Source: Chloroflexi bacterium TSY (GTDB lineage Bacteria > Chloroflexota > Anaerolineae > Caldilineales > Caldilineaceae). Taken from it: DNA of 29,490 nucleotides. The stretch is from the NCBI GenBank assembly GCA_019217005.1, contig JAHBNG010000158.1:1-29490 (forward strand). Direction: 5' to 3'. Of the stretch, positions 1 to 9,878 are shown piece by piece. The notes beneath the pieces were generated by a model. It did no database searches and was not told the DNA's origin. It saw nothing but the letters and a program-made list of their open reading frames with translations. Both the position numbers and the translations under genes were made by a program. Each line of letters starts with the position of its first letter. The stretch's first letter is position 1.

Positions 1-637
1 CCTTGCTCCATTTGACCATTGACCGCCATTGATGTCTGTCCATTTCCCAAAAGGAAGTGAGTTGAATGTCTGCGTTGGGTGGCACCGTCACTTCTCCTTC
101 AGCCGGTTCGCCGTTGAGTGGTCCCGTCACCACGCGCATGACCAACTGGTGGGGATTGATTAAAAAGCCATCGGGGCTTGACAGGTTGCTGCCACTGACT
201 TGGGTGATATAGACGTCGAAGGTTTGCCCATTCAGCAGAACGACATGGAGTCGATCTGTCGGATTCGGATGATAGGTGGCCTGATTATCACCCATCACTG
301 TGACCGTGCCCGTGGTGACGGCGGCCCCTGTGTTGGCCAACTGTGACGCCACAAAGGCGGCCCGCACGCCTGCAAACCGTAGCGCTATCGAATCTAGCTG
401 CAACCCATATGGATAGGCAACCCCCGCGGTCGAGCCAAGAATCTCTGCTGGTCCAGGGTTCGATTCAGTCGTCGTGGTTTCTGTCGGTGTGACGGTGGCT
501 GTCGCAGTTGGCGAAGGTGTCGCGGTTGGCGTCGCGGTTTGTTCCTGAGACGCCGGTTGCGTCTCTGTTGCAGTTGGCGTCATGGTCATCGTTGACGTGG
601 GCGTCGCCGGATTAGATGGCTTTGTATCCCCGTTGCA
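1..637 (-). CDS. Third-frame continuation of the exported protein, cut by the window edge
   Basis: On the minus strand this frame is open from 637 to position 1 without a stop. It reads GDTKPSNPATPTSTMTMTPT, more Thr/Pro linker, and then a folded-looking domain (YPYGLQLDSIALRFAGVR, NTGAAVTTGTVTVMGD, FDVYITQVSGSNL, EGEVTVPPNADIQ, ending in SFWEMDRHQW). It has no start of its own and joins the preceding frame after LPLIANDAT, so I read it as the C-terminal extension of the protease or of a neighbour fused by the linker. I do not recognise the domain; it looks like a beta-rich extracellular module. A separate downstream gene is possible but less likely because the linker is continuous. Confidence 0.55.
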
Positions 638-2330
638 TCATTCGCGATGAGCGGCAGATAGAATCTTCTTATTCGGATTCGTTCCGGCATTTGGCGTCTT
701 ACGCTCATTGGCATCCTTGTTTCAGTCGCGGTTGGTGATGGTGTCGCTGTCGGTGTCACTGTGGCTGTCGGTGTTGACGTCGGTGATGGTGTCAGCGTGG
801 CAGTTGGCGTCACGGGATCTGTTCCTTCCTTTGTTTCCGTCGCCGTCGGCGTTGGATTGACTGTCTCGGTTGATGTAGCCGTTGGCGTTTGTGTCGGCTT
901 CACGGTCTGCGTTGCTGTTGGTGTATTCGTCATGGTTGCTGTTGCCGTGGCAGTCGGTGTGACAGTCTCCGTAATTGGAATAGTTGGTGAAATATTTGCG
1001 CCATTGACACCGGCGGCAAACTCCTGCTTTTGGGTGCCAACCAGTGCATATGGTTGCGCCCCATAAGCTCCGTTGACGCTGTTGGCGCGCACAGTTACAA
1101 CGTAGGTACCCGCCGCTGGTTTTTCCAACCGGATGGTTTCGACATTATTTAGCTTGTCCGGCTGTTCGCCACCATTCCCATAGAGGCGTCCATCGGGGCC
1201 ATCCACAATCAGATCCAGATCATTGACAAGCATTTTAGATGCAGATGCTTGAACGGGCGGGTCGGTCCAGACCAATGTGAGGTAAAGACCGCGGCCGCTC
1301 GGCTGCGCTCCTGGATCCGTCTCATCTCCCCGTCCATCCGTGATCTCGAACTGACTAGATACCTGCACGTTACCCTGGACGGCCGTCAAGGTATGGACAC
1401 CAGGAGGAGCGTCCTCTGAAATCTCAAGGGTTATATTAATGCTACCGTCCGATTTTGGTGGGAAGCGTGTCTCGGCGTCCGTTATTTCTTGACCATTGAT
1501 CAATATGGCAATCGGTACATCCAGAACAAAGTTTCGCCCAATGAAGTTAAATATGGTGCCGGCGGGTCCTGCTTGTGGATTGACCGTCAGCTGTGGATCT
1601 CCCGCGGCCACACTTGTAATGGTAAATTGTGTGGCCGCCGAGCGTCCTGCACTGTCTGTCAAACGAAGCGAGATTGTGCCCGCGGGCGTGTTGCTATTTG
1701 TTCCAATAGGTAGCCGAACTGCACCATTCTGGTCGCTGCTGACGGTGCCAGCCGATTGATCATTCAAGGTTGCCTGAATTGCATTGTCGTTGGGCACAAA
1801 TCCGCTTCCCGTCACAATGAACTCCGTGCCCGCAGGGCCAGAAGATGGGGCAACCTGAAGGGTTGCTTGCTGTCCACCGAGAACGGACAATTTGGTTGCA
1901 GCCGTTCGCCCAGCGGCGTTGCGTGTCTCAATTCGATAGGTTCCAGGTGGCACTTGGGCGGTCGTTTCCAATGTGAAGAGCACATCCCCTGCGGCATCGG
2001 CATAGACGGTCTTCAGATGGTTGTTGGCGTTGCCACAACTTTGTACACAAACATCAACCCAGCCATAAGGAACATTGTATTGACTACGCAGGAGAAATGT
2101 GGTTCCAGGGGGACCCGATTCAGGGGCACCAAGCAGGCTGACGTCCGGATAGTCAACGATGAGGACAATGTCATCCACAAAGGCGGACATGTGCGGCATC
2201 GCGCCGTTATTGAGCGTATAGAGCACAAGAAAAGCCGTCTTCCCTGCCAATGAGGAGAGAGCATCTGCATCAAAGACCTCCTCAAATGTGTAAAGCCCGT
2301 TCACGCCGGTGCAGCACAGAATGCATCCCC
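586..2330 (-). CDS. S8 protease continuation: Ig/IPT-like repeats, C-terminal domain, Thr/Pro linker
   Basis: Second frame of the same protease gene. The coherent sequence starts at GVNGLYTFEE; the residues before it in this frame are not protein-like, so the ATG at 2466 is not a real start. It holds three Ig/IPT-like modules, each opening with a GP(P/A)GT motif (SGPPGTTF, SGPAGTEF, AGPAGTIF). Next comes the C-terminal domain often found after S8 proteases (LVWTDPP, LVNDLDLIVDGPDG, NNVETIRL, GTYVVTV). A Thr/Pro-rich linker of about 90 residues follows, and then FYLPLIAN, which resembles the LPLV/LPLI motif common near the end of exported Chloroflexota proteins. After LPLIANDAT the frame decays and stops at 586, while a different frame stays protein-like to the window edge, so a second frameshift probably lies in the GGGG run near 628. 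Confidence 0.75.
700..990 (-). repeat. Thr/Pro-rich low-complexity coding repeat
   Basis: A GC-skewed imperfect tandem repeat encoding (T-P-T-A-T-x) units on the minus strand. It acts as a linker between exported domains. Open frames on the plus strand here (for example 761-1066, a Val/Gly-rich peptide) are antisense shadows of this repeat. A second, shorter stretch of the same kind lies at about 470-605. Confidence 0.8.
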
Positions 2331-4769
2331 CGTGTTTGGGCTGGCGACATCCTGGTTCACGATTCCAACATTGAAAGCAATTCCACTGGCCAACGATGTG
2401 TCGATGGCATCGGGAAAGCGGACGGGATACCAGATCGAGTCGGCGACAGGTGTGCCACCCAACCACATAGAGTAGAAACCATTGATCACCGTGCCAGGAA
2501 TGTTGGTTCGTTCAGGAACCCCTGCTCCGAGCCAGACATATTGCCAGATCAATGACCAGTCGGGGTCTTCGAAATCACCGCCGCCGACCATGTTCTGCTG
2601 ATAAGAGTGAAGCTGCGTTCCTCCCTCCTGAGCTGGGTGGAAGTGTGCACTCGGTGTGCCGTTCCATTGAAGTGTAGGACTTGACAATACCTCTGTTGGA
2701 ACGGGATTGCTGATGGCCCGATTCGACTCTTTCTCGCTCCCTGCTGCTGACGGAATTGGCGTCATGGCTCGCGCAACGGCATGACCGGGCAGAGGTACAA
2801 CTTGTAGATGATTCGGATCGACTTGTGTCTGATCTTGCTGAAGATTGGGCACCGTCTGCGCTGGTCCGATGCGTAAGCCAAGATCTTGCGGTGAAGCCGT
2901 TGACAGAGCCATTTGCGATGTTGTTTCCGGTGTCGCAAAGAGGGTTCCCAAGCGATTCGTCCCCAGAATTTCAATTGAATAGGTAACGGTTTCGCCCGTG
3001 GCTATCCCCTGTACATGATCATCGAAGATGACATATTGGGCTTCGAGTGTGTTTTTGAGATCAACCCGTCCCCACCCGCTATCAATATTTGGAATCGACC
3101 TATTTGGCAGACCAAATGCGCCATTGATCATAGCTGCCTTCATCAGGGCCGCGCTGGGATTTTCAATATTGCGCGCTTTTTGAAGCCATTCACGAACAAG
3201 CGCCGCACCTCCAGCCGCGAGAGGAGTTGCCATGGAGGTGCCGTTCATGTAGGCATACTCATCATTAAATGGTGCATTGAAGTGATTGTCTGGCAGATTT
3301 GGTGCTCGTTTGGAAAGAATAAACGAACCAGGTGCGACGACATCTGGCTTTATTCGACCATCTTGGGTCGGCCCCCGGCTGGAGAAGATCGCCATTGAAT
3401 CTGGGTTATCTGCCAATTCATGCTGCAAGTCTGGTCGCAGATTCTCTGATGCACCAACGGACAGAATATTCTTGGCCGTTGCGGGTGAACCAACAGTCTG
3501 GGCCCCAGGACCCTGATTGCCAGCTGCATAGAGGACCAAGTAGTCTTTATGGTTCCAGACGTAATGATCAACAATCATGGAATTTTGGGTATATCCACCC
3601 CGATCATCTCGCCCCCAGCTATTGGACGAGATGCGTGCCCCCTCATCATAACCCTTGGCGATATAATCACCATTGGCATCGATGCATTCTAGACCGCCGT
3701 TGGCGCTTAATGCCAGAAAGACAAGCTCGGCCTCTGGTGCTGAACCCGCATGTGAGCCAGCGTAGTTGTGATTTGCCGGATCGCTACCGGACTGCAAACC
3801 GTTTCCGAGAAGCGAACCGGCGACGTGGGTACCATGTCCGTCACGGTCGGTCCATGAGGTGGCGGTTTGACACAATGGACTGATGTTCATCTCGCTCGGG
3901 GCAAATGCACGTCGGAGCCGTCCAGCGAAGTCACGGCTCAGATTTCTTTGATCGCTCAACCCCGTATCAGAAACAGCGATGATCTGCCCATTGCCATAGT
4001 AGCCGTGATCCTGCCAGAGAGTTTCCGCGGCCAGAATCTTGCGTCCCTCAGCATTGAATAATTGAGGTTCCGTATATGGCTCGATCCAGTTGACGGCTGG
4101 CAGCGTCGCAATCTCAGGTAGACGTTGGGATGCAATTTGTACTTGTGCGACCGGTCCCAGATCTGTTTGGGTCATCTGATCAATTTGCACATTGGCGTTG
4201 CGCAATGCTTGTTCCAGCAGATCGACTGAATCGCCAGGAAAACCAAGGATTGTCATGGTCTCCATTTGTACACTTTGGGTGCCGATGGCCTGCTGGGCCA
4301 ATTGGGGTGCAACTTTATATTGAGGGCGATAGGGGCCAACCCAACGCACACTTGGCAAAGAGCGAATCTGCTCGATGACGCTCTGACGCTCGCTTTCTGT
4401 ATTCCAAATCGGAAGCCGCACCAGATGCGCATTGTCGGGAACGTAGCCCAAAACCTTAACACCGAGCATCTCCAGTTGAGACAGCCAAGCCGCCTCGACT
4501 GGTCCTTGGAACTGGACAAGATGGTGGGGTGATTGGTTTGTGGTTGCATCTTCCGAACCCCACGCACCAGTCGTGAATTGCCCCATTAGTTGAGGTGCTT
4601 CGTGCAAAGGGTCGAACGTGCCTGCCTGAAGATGAAGCAGCCCATTCGTGCGTTTTTCATTCTGTCGCTCGCTTGGCTGTTGCCGCGCACTTTGGACATG
4701 AGGCGCGGAACCAATAGCCGATAGCAAGAGTGACATAGATAAGATAAGTTGAATAAGTTTTCTTTTCAT
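2301..4769 (-). CDS. Secreted subtilisin-like serine protease (S8), N-terminal part
   Basis: Peptidase family S8, predicted to be exported and to cleave extracellular protein. I place the start at 4769 rather than the longer open frame at 4907. A GAGGAAA ribosome site (4776-4782) precedes this ATG, and the protein then begins with a clear signal peptide (MKRKLIQLILSMSLLLSAIG, mature end near VQSA). Residues about 50-240 form a prodomain-like region. The catalytic triad is visible: Asp268 in VSDTG, His312 in DGHGTHVAG, Ser512 in NGTSMATP, with the oxyanion Asn418 in AAGNQG. The frame stops at 2301 inside a C-terminal domain that plainly continues in another frame (next entry), so this is one gene cut by a frameshift near 2305-2325. 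An 80-bp palindromic MITE lies about 50 bp upstream of the start. Confidence 0.9.
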   Translation of the reverse strand: MKRKLIQLILSMSLLLSAIGSAPHVQSARQQPSERQNEKRTNGLLHLQAGTFDPLHEAPQLMGQFTTGAWGSEDATTNQSPHHLVQFQGPVEAAWLSQLEMLGVKVLGYVPDNAHLVRLPIWNTESERQSVIEQIRSLPSVRWVGPYRPQYKVAPQLAQQAIGTQSVQMETMTILGFPGDSVDLLEQALRNANVQIDQMTQTDLGPVAQVQIASQRLPEIATLPAVNWIEPYTEPQLFNAEGRKILAAETLWQDHGYYGNGQIIAVSDTGLSDQRNLSRDFAGRLRRAFAPSEMNISPLCQTATSWTDRDGHGTHVAGSLLGNGLQSGSDPANHNYAGSHAGSAPEAELVFLALSANGGLECIDANGDYIAKGYDEGARISSNSWGRDDRGGYTQNSMIVDHYVWNHKDYLVLYAAGNQGPGAQTVGSPATAKNILSVGASENLRPDLQHELADNPDSMAIFSSRGPTQDGRIKPDVVAPGSFILSKRAPNLPDNHFNAPFNDEYAYMNGTSMATPLAAGGAALVREWLQKARNIENPSAALMKAAMINGAFGLPNRSIPNIDSGWGRVDLKNTLEAQYVIFDDHVQGIATGETVTYSIEILGTNRLGTLFATPETTSQMALSTASPQDLGLRIGPAQTVPNLQQDQTQVDPNHLQVVPLPGHAVARAMTPIPSAAGSEKESNRAISNPVPTEVLSSPTLQWNGTPSAHFHPAQEGGTQLHSYQQNMVGGGDFEDPDWSLIWQYVWLGAGVPERTNIPGTVINGFYSMWLGGTPVADSIWYPVRFPDAIDTSLASGIAFNVGIVNQDVASPNTGDAFCAAPA

Positions 4770-4818
4770 TCGGTATTTCCTCGATATTTTATCGACAGTT
4801 GTGTGCCAAATAAACACC

Positions 4819-4899
4819 GGCTCATCTAAAAAAATTGTGCAAATCGATGTTTTCGTAAAAGACAAAATATTGCATTTGCACAATTTCGTCTGATGAGCG
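4819..4899. mobile_element. 80-bp palindromic MITE, copy A
   Basis: An 81-bp imperfect palindrome. The arms are GCTCATC(t/a)..AAATTGTGCAAAT and the reverse complement ATTTGCACAATTTCGTCTGATGAGC (split here only for description). It is flanked on both sides by ATAAACACC (4810-4818 and 4900-4908), a 9-bp target duplication, which shows that it moved here as a unit. Copies B (24408-24487) and C (12595-12837) share both arms. It sits just upstream of the S8 protease start and may alter its promoter. It has no coding capacity. Confidence 0.85.
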
Positions 4900-4908
4900 A
4901 TAAACACC

Positions 4909-5271
4909 AGGAAACGATATCACGAGTGGTGCGTGGATTTATCTCAAGAAGAAGCACGTTTGTCTCATGTTGATGTAGTGCGTAGTGTGTGGGGCAGGAC
5001 GCACTATTGAAGAGGTACACCAGTTGGGAATTGGGCAGATTGCGCTCTATGGTCTGGAGGAGGAGCATTCTCCACAACTATACTGTGGTTGTGATGAAAA
5101 CATAACGCAGGTGACAACCGATGATGGGCGAGAAAGCGCCAAAAGAATGCATATTAAGAGGATCTTGATCACCGGTCTACGTGCGGAACAGATGTGCGTC
5201 CTGTCAAAATTAGTAGTAGAATGATCCGGTAAAGAATCAAGCACAAAGTTTCGCGGCTCAGGAGCGAGCTT
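4909..5271. other. Intergenic region, nothing clear
   Basis: Between the protease promoter side and the AAA-ATPase-like gene I see no credible gene; the short frames here lack family resemblance and ribosome sites. An inverted repeat, TAGTGCGT/ACGCACTA, lies at about 4976-5008. The only functional signal is the AGGAG ribosome site at 5260-5264 for the next gene. Confidence 0.5.
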
Positions 5272-5466
5272 ATGCCAAAGCCATTACAACCCAGCACGCC
5301 AACTTTTCAAGATTTTATTGAAGGCGGATACTTGTATGTGGACAAAACTCGTTATGTCTATGAGTTGATTCGTGGCTCTAAAGGAATCTATTTCTTGTCG
5401 CGTCCGAGACGGTTTGGAAAGAGTCTGTTTGTATCAACATTAGAAGCGGTTTTTAGAGGCAATAAA

Positions 5467-7123
5467 GGGGCTGGTTCAGAAATAGGTTGACAAAGAAGAG
5501 AGTACGTTAACAAGAGAATAGGTTAGAGAAAGAGGCTCCTGTTCAGGCAAAATAAGGGTGTTCAGACCAAAATAGCCAAAAAGGAGCCTCTAAATGTCAG
5601 AGTATCGAACAGACCCCCTATCATTGTCAACCCGAATCGATCTTGCGTTGGAAATGCTCAACCCGAATCGAGAGTGGGGGAGAGTGAGCGAACTGTCAAC
5701 GGCGTACAATGTGTCTCGAACGTGGCTCTATAAGTTGAGAGAGCGGTGAAGCGGCGCTGAAAGCGATCTTGTCGCCAGTGAGTCCAGGACCGCAGCCGAA
5801 AAGCCATGTGATCGAAGTGGATGAGACGTTCATCCGACGAACCATAACGGTGTTGCCGATGCTGCGAGGAAGCGTACGAGATATCCAAAGGGGGTTGGGG
5901 TTGCTGCTAGGTGTGGAGCGGTCGGTGGGATTCATCCAAGGGACGCTGGCGGAAGTTGGAGAACTGGCATCGGCGTACAATGAGAGCATGGTGCCGACGC
6001 TGCCGGTGTTGGGGGAAGCGGATGAAATTTTCTGTGGCGACCAACCGTGCCTGACGGTGGTGGACGGAGCATCGTTTGCGCTGTTGAATATCTCAGCAGC
6101 CGATGCCCGAGATGAAACAACATGGGGGTTGAAGTTTCTCGAATTGCTCGAGCGAGGCATCACCTTTGATGACTTGGTGACCGATGGGGCTTTGGGCATT
6201 CAGGCAGGAGCCAAGGCAGCGGGGATGAATGCGCCACACTCCTATGACCTCTTTCACCAAATGCAGAATGGCACCAAAATCACCCAACGTCTGGAGAGAG
6301 AAATGGACCAGGCCATGACCGACCGTGACGTAGCTTGGCAAGAGTTGGACGAGCAGACTGCTCCTGCACGTCGCCCTGGGCGACCACGCAAATGCACAGT
6401 GACTCTCGAGGTTGCCGACCAAACGGTGCTGACAGCAGTTGACTTGCACGAGAACTGGACATGGCTTCTCCGAACGGTCCGTCAGGCACTGGAGCCGATT
6501 TCACCGACCGGGCAGCTTGTCAACACAGATGCCGCGCAACAAACCATTCTGGCTGCCACCCAACTTATGATGGAGATGAACCGCGATGAAATTGCACACT
6601 TTGCCACCCAACTGCAGCAGATCTCTACATTGCTGGCTCCTCCGTCGCCTGGAACTATCCCTGGCTCCTCCGCCAGAACCTCTCACCTGAGTACGAAGCC
6701 TTCATCACACACCTCTGGACTTATCGCCATGACCATCAACTTCCCATTGAACAGCTTTTCCTCCCTCATTGCAGCCTATGGCTCTTGCCTCCTGGCATGC
6801 ACTGGATCGCTTCCATCGGGCTTCTTCTCTAGCTGAATCCTTTCATGCTTGGCTCAGGCCCTTTCTTGCAATCCATCGCTCTTTGCCCGATTGGTTGGCC
6901 GCTCTTTTACAGCTCTTTTGGAATCATCGCACCTTCTCACGTGGCAAACGCTCCGGTCACTCACCCTTAGAACTGGCTACCGATTCCTATGTCCCTTCTT
7001 TGGCTGACGCCCTTGATGCCATTCTTCAGCCTCAACAGCAACTGGCTCTTTAACCTATTCTCTTTTTAACGTGCCCATTTCAATTTTGTAAACCTAACTC
7101 ATCCCTTGTTCTGAACCTGCCCC
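5467..7123 (+). mobile_element. Insertion sequence IS-A, 1657 bp
   Basis: Imperfect terminal inverted repeats: the left end begins GGGGCTGGTTCAGAA and the reverse complement of the right end begins GGGGCAGGTTCAGAA. Both sides are flanked by AATAAA (5461-5466, 7124-7129). Deleting the element with one AATAAA gives GGC AAT AAA GAT CTC TTT, reading GNKDLF in the host frame. Subterminal sequence at the right end (TTAGGTTTACA) matches the ends of the 155-bp MITE at 12635. I cannot assign the IS family. Confidence 0.88.
5594..7053 (+). pseudogene. Transposase of IS-A, frameshifted
   Basis: The coding sequence starts at ATG 5594 with a helix-turn-helix-like N-terminus (GRVSELSTAYNVSRTWLYKL) and stops at a TGA near 5746. 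It resumes in another frame (AALKAILSPVSPGPQPKSH, 5750-6640), and near 6640-6780 changes frame again, perhaps twice, before ending in SLAESFHAWLRPFLAIHRSL. Candidate DDE acidic residues lie in VIEVDETF, LVTDGALG and LAESFH. As written no full transposase can be made, but the breaks are small indels and could be sequencing errors. The family is not one I recognise. Confidence 0.7.
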
Positions 7124-7129
7124 AATAAA

Positions 7130-8251
7130 GATCTCTTTAAGGAGCTTTGGCTGTATGAAAGCGACTATGATTGGGAAACGTATCCTATCATCCGATTGGA
7201 TTTTAGCCGCATCGCAGCAACAACCGCCGACGAACTAAAAGAGGGCATCAAATGGTATCTTCGGCGCATTGCTCGCCAGTACTCAATTACGCTTCCGGAC
7301 GGGCCTTATTATACACTTCTGGATGAACTGATCTTTGGACTTTCTACCATCGGTAAGGTTGTGATTCTGATTGATGAGTATGACAAGCCGCTCATCGACA
7401 ATCTGAAAGATCTTGAAAAGGCGAAGGTGATTCGAGATACTCTCAGAGGGTTTTATACAATTCTCAAAGCGATGGATGAGTATATCCGCTTTGTCTTTAT
7501 TACGGGGATCAGCAAATTTAGTAAGGTTGGCGTATTCTCGACCATGAATAATCTGGACGACATGACAATGGCTCCTTCTTTTGCGACTGCATTTGGCATT
7601 ACCGAAGATGAGTTACAAGAATATTTTCGCCCATACATTCTAATGTTCGCCGAAAAGGAGAATATTTCTCCCGAGATTTTAGTTCAGCAGATTCGAGATT
7701 GGTACGACGGGTTTTGTTTTGTTGAAGAATGTGAACGAGTTTACAACCCTTTTTCTACGATCCAGCTCTTCAAGAAACAACGCTTCTCGAACTATTGGTT
7801 CGAAAGCGGTACACCAACTTTTCTGATCAACTTGTTACAAGAAAAGGGGTATAATGTGGAATCGCTTGAGAAGTTGATCTTAAAAGAGATCGATTTTAGC
7901 ACCTATGAGCTTGAGCACCGCGACATTGTACCTCTCCTCTTCCAAACGGGTTATTTGACAATCAGAGATTATGAAAAGACTCTTGGTGAAGAAACGATTT
8001 ACCATTTATCCTATCCAAATCGTGAGGTAGAGAACGCATTTATTACCTACTTGCTAAGTGTGTTTTCGTATATCGAACGCACCTTATCGCGAAGTCATCT
8101 CTACAAATTGCTCGATGCATTGCAAAAGAAAGAGATTGAGCAGGTGTTTCTCGTCTTGCGTGTCTTCTTTGCAAACATTCCTTACACGCTCAAAGTAGAA
8201 AAAGAAGCTTACTATCAAACAATTTTCTATGTTATCTTTAATACAGTGTAA
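7130..8251 (+). CDS. Middle piece of the DUF1703-type gene
   Basis: This piece carries most of the ATPase-like domain (DLFKELWLYESDYDWETYP, VVILIDEYDKPLIDN, FVFITGISKF, QIRDWYDGFCF, NPFSTIQLF) up to YYQTIFYVIF. True coding ends at 8240. The last codons and the stop at 8249-8251 come from the end of the 71-bp MITE. A start inside the piece would miss the P-loop, so an active product is unlikely. Confidence 0.85.
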   Translation, partial: DLFKELWLYESDYDWETYPIIRLDFSRIAATTADELKEGIKWYLRRIARQYSITLPDGPYYTLLDELIFGLSTIGKVVILIDEYDKPLIDNLKDLEKAKVIRDTLRGFYTILKAMDEYIRFVFITGISKFSKVGVFSTMNNLDDMTMAPSFATAFGITEDELQEYFRPYILMFAEKENISPEILVQQIRDWYDGFCFVEECERVYNPFSTIQLFKKQRFSNYWFESGTPTFLINLLQEKGYNVESLEKLILKEIDFSTYELEHRDIVPLLFQTGYLTIRDYEKTLGEETIYHLSYPNREVENAFITYLLSVFSYIERTLSRSHLYKLLDALQKKEIEQVFLVLRVFFANIPYTLKVEKEAYYQTIFYVIFNTV

Positions 8252-8311
8252 ATTAAGTAATCGATAATTTTCTCTGACTAAAAACATTCAAAAACTTAGT
8301 TGACGCTGTAT
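8241..8311. mobile_element. 71-bp MITE with TTA target duplication
   Basis: The ends are inverted repeats: ATACAGTGTAAATTAAGT on the left, and the right end reverse-complemented reads ATACAGCGTCAACTAAGT (15 of 18 identical). It is flanked by TTA on each side (8238-8240, 8312-8314). Removing it, and then IS-B, restores GTT ATC TTT AAG ATG ATT GGC (VIFKMIG) in the host gene. A 3-bp T-N-A duplication is typical of some IS5-family elements, so an IS5-type transposase may mobilise it (inference). Confidence 0.8.
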
Positions 8312-8320
8312 TTAAGATGA

Positions 8321-9874
8321 CTCGATAGTTGTATTTTGAGCAGGTGCCGGATTTGACAAAGTCAAAATTAAGCAGAGCAGGCCTGCTGTTTGGCGAAAAG
8401 GGTAGCGAAGACCTCTGCAATCTCCTGTCCGTCATTCAAGGCATGATGTGCAGTCAAGATGAGATCTTGAATTAGTGACTGAGCTTGCTGCCGAGTAGCC
8501 TCACCAAGGGATTTGCTGGGCGAGAATTGAGTTTTAGCCAATGATGGTCCCAAACAATCAAGGTGCAAGAGAGAATAAGCCACGAAGACCAGAGACCAAT
8601 GTTTTTGAAAGGCGTGGGCAGTTCGCATGCAATATTCATCAAGGCCAAGCAGTTGTTTACCATCCTGATAAACCGTCTCGATAGGCCAACGAAGCAGGTA
8701 AATCGAGAGAATGCGTTTGGCATTACAATCAGTGCGATTGGTCACTAAAACGGCCTAATTGCCTTGCAATTCAGGATTATCAAAACTAATCACGATGCGT
8801 ACCTTGCCGATAGAAGGGATACGCACAGTCATGGTAAAGGTATAGTAAGTACGACCATCAATGGTGACAGGTTTGTAGGCATTCTGGGGGGATGTAGGGG
8901 ACCAACTCTTTGACTTTAATATGTGGCCCCTCGAAAGTTATCGGCTGACCGTCTTCATCTCGCAAACGAAAGCTATTTGTCTCCAGATTGCGATTGCACT
9001 TCAAGATGCTGATCCAATCTTTATTCAGACGATCGAGTACAGCTAGAAGATCTGGAGCGAGATACCAACCATCGAAGAGAGCCCAACCAAAGATAAGGGT
9101 TCGTTCAACAGCTTTTTCAACCAGTTCACTGGCAATGGTTATCTTGGTCTTAAACGCTTCGTCTCGCTCTCGAAAGGCGGGGTCAGTTAATAGGTGGCTA
9201 TCCACTCGTTTATGAAAAGCGGTTCGTTCTTTCTTTTTCTTGGGAATCTCAGTCACTGGGAAATGGTTTTCCACAAATGCTTCCCAGTCGGTAAACTCTT
9301 CGTACCGTCGGTAGATACTTGCATCGACCGGAAAACGAACAGCGCCACTGACATAGTGACTTGTGACTAAGTTATGAGCCAGTGGATGCTGACCATTGCT
9401 ATGATTGTAGTGTGTATCGATATACTCGAACAGACTTCCCACGTGTTCACATAGTGTATCGTCAATCGCTAATACCGATTCTGACTCTGAACGTTGGTAT
9501 TGTGCTGTCTCTGACTTCATGTAACCTATACGCTCATCATTGAGTTTTTCGGCTCGCCAAGGAGCTTCACTCAAATACCGTGATATATTCGTCTTATCTG
9601 CACTATCTAGAATGCAGCGGGCAATATTTGCCATGCTTTTGTTGTCCAAGACCATCAGACCCGTCAGATAGTTTTCAAAGTGGCGAAACTGTTTACGATT
9701 GGCAAATACTGAACGAAAGGTTTCGCTATGCTCCCTGACCAGTGGCGCTACATTCACTATCGGCAATTGCATCTTGATGGCTCCTTTTTCGCACTTTTTT
9801 CTTGATGCAATCTATTGAGATGACTTTTGTCTCTTTTGTCAAATTTGGAAAATATTCATTTCACAACTATCGAG
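8321..9874 (-). mobile_element. Insertion sequence IS-B (IS4 superfamily, IS701-like), 1554 bp
   Basis: Perfect 12-bp terminal inverted repeats, CTCGATAGTTGT and ACAACTATCGAG, are flanked by TAAGATGA on both sides (8313-8320, 9875-9882). The boundary may shift by a base because the repeat end overlaps the duplication. The transposase lies on the minus strand. The element landed a few bases beyond the 71-bp MITE, in the same host gene, so the MITE either preceded it or inserted independently next to it. Confidence 0.88.
8368..9772 (-). pseudogene. IS-B transposase (DDE, YREK signature), broken
   Basis: The N-terminal part (9772 to about 8890) carries SVLAIDDTLCEHVG with the first catalytic Asp and LIFGWALFDGWY with the second. 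The C-terminal part has YLLRWPIETVYQDGKQ, which fits the IS4 signature Y-x2-R-x3-E-x6-K. The two parts are in different frames; the shift falls at a run of six C (plus-strand GGGGGG near 8886-8891). A TAG (8755-8757) follows in the second frame, before TNRTDCNAK. The frameshift sits in a homopolymer and could be an error; the TAG looks like a point change. Related to IS701/IS4 transposases by sequence feel, not by a search. Confidence 0.8.
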
Positions 9875-9878
9875 TAAG

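Noticed and set aside
761..1066. Plus-strand open frame encoding a Val/Gly-rich peptide
   Set aside because: It is the antisense of the Thr/Pro linker of the protease; GC-skewed repeats open several frames at once.
4767..4907. ATG 4907 as the protease start
   Set aside because: The extra 46 residues lie across the palindromic MITE and precede a good signal peptide that has its own ribosome site.
4985..5224. Plus-strand frame of 79 residues
   Set aside because: No recognisable family, no ribosome site, and Cys-rich composition of chance type.
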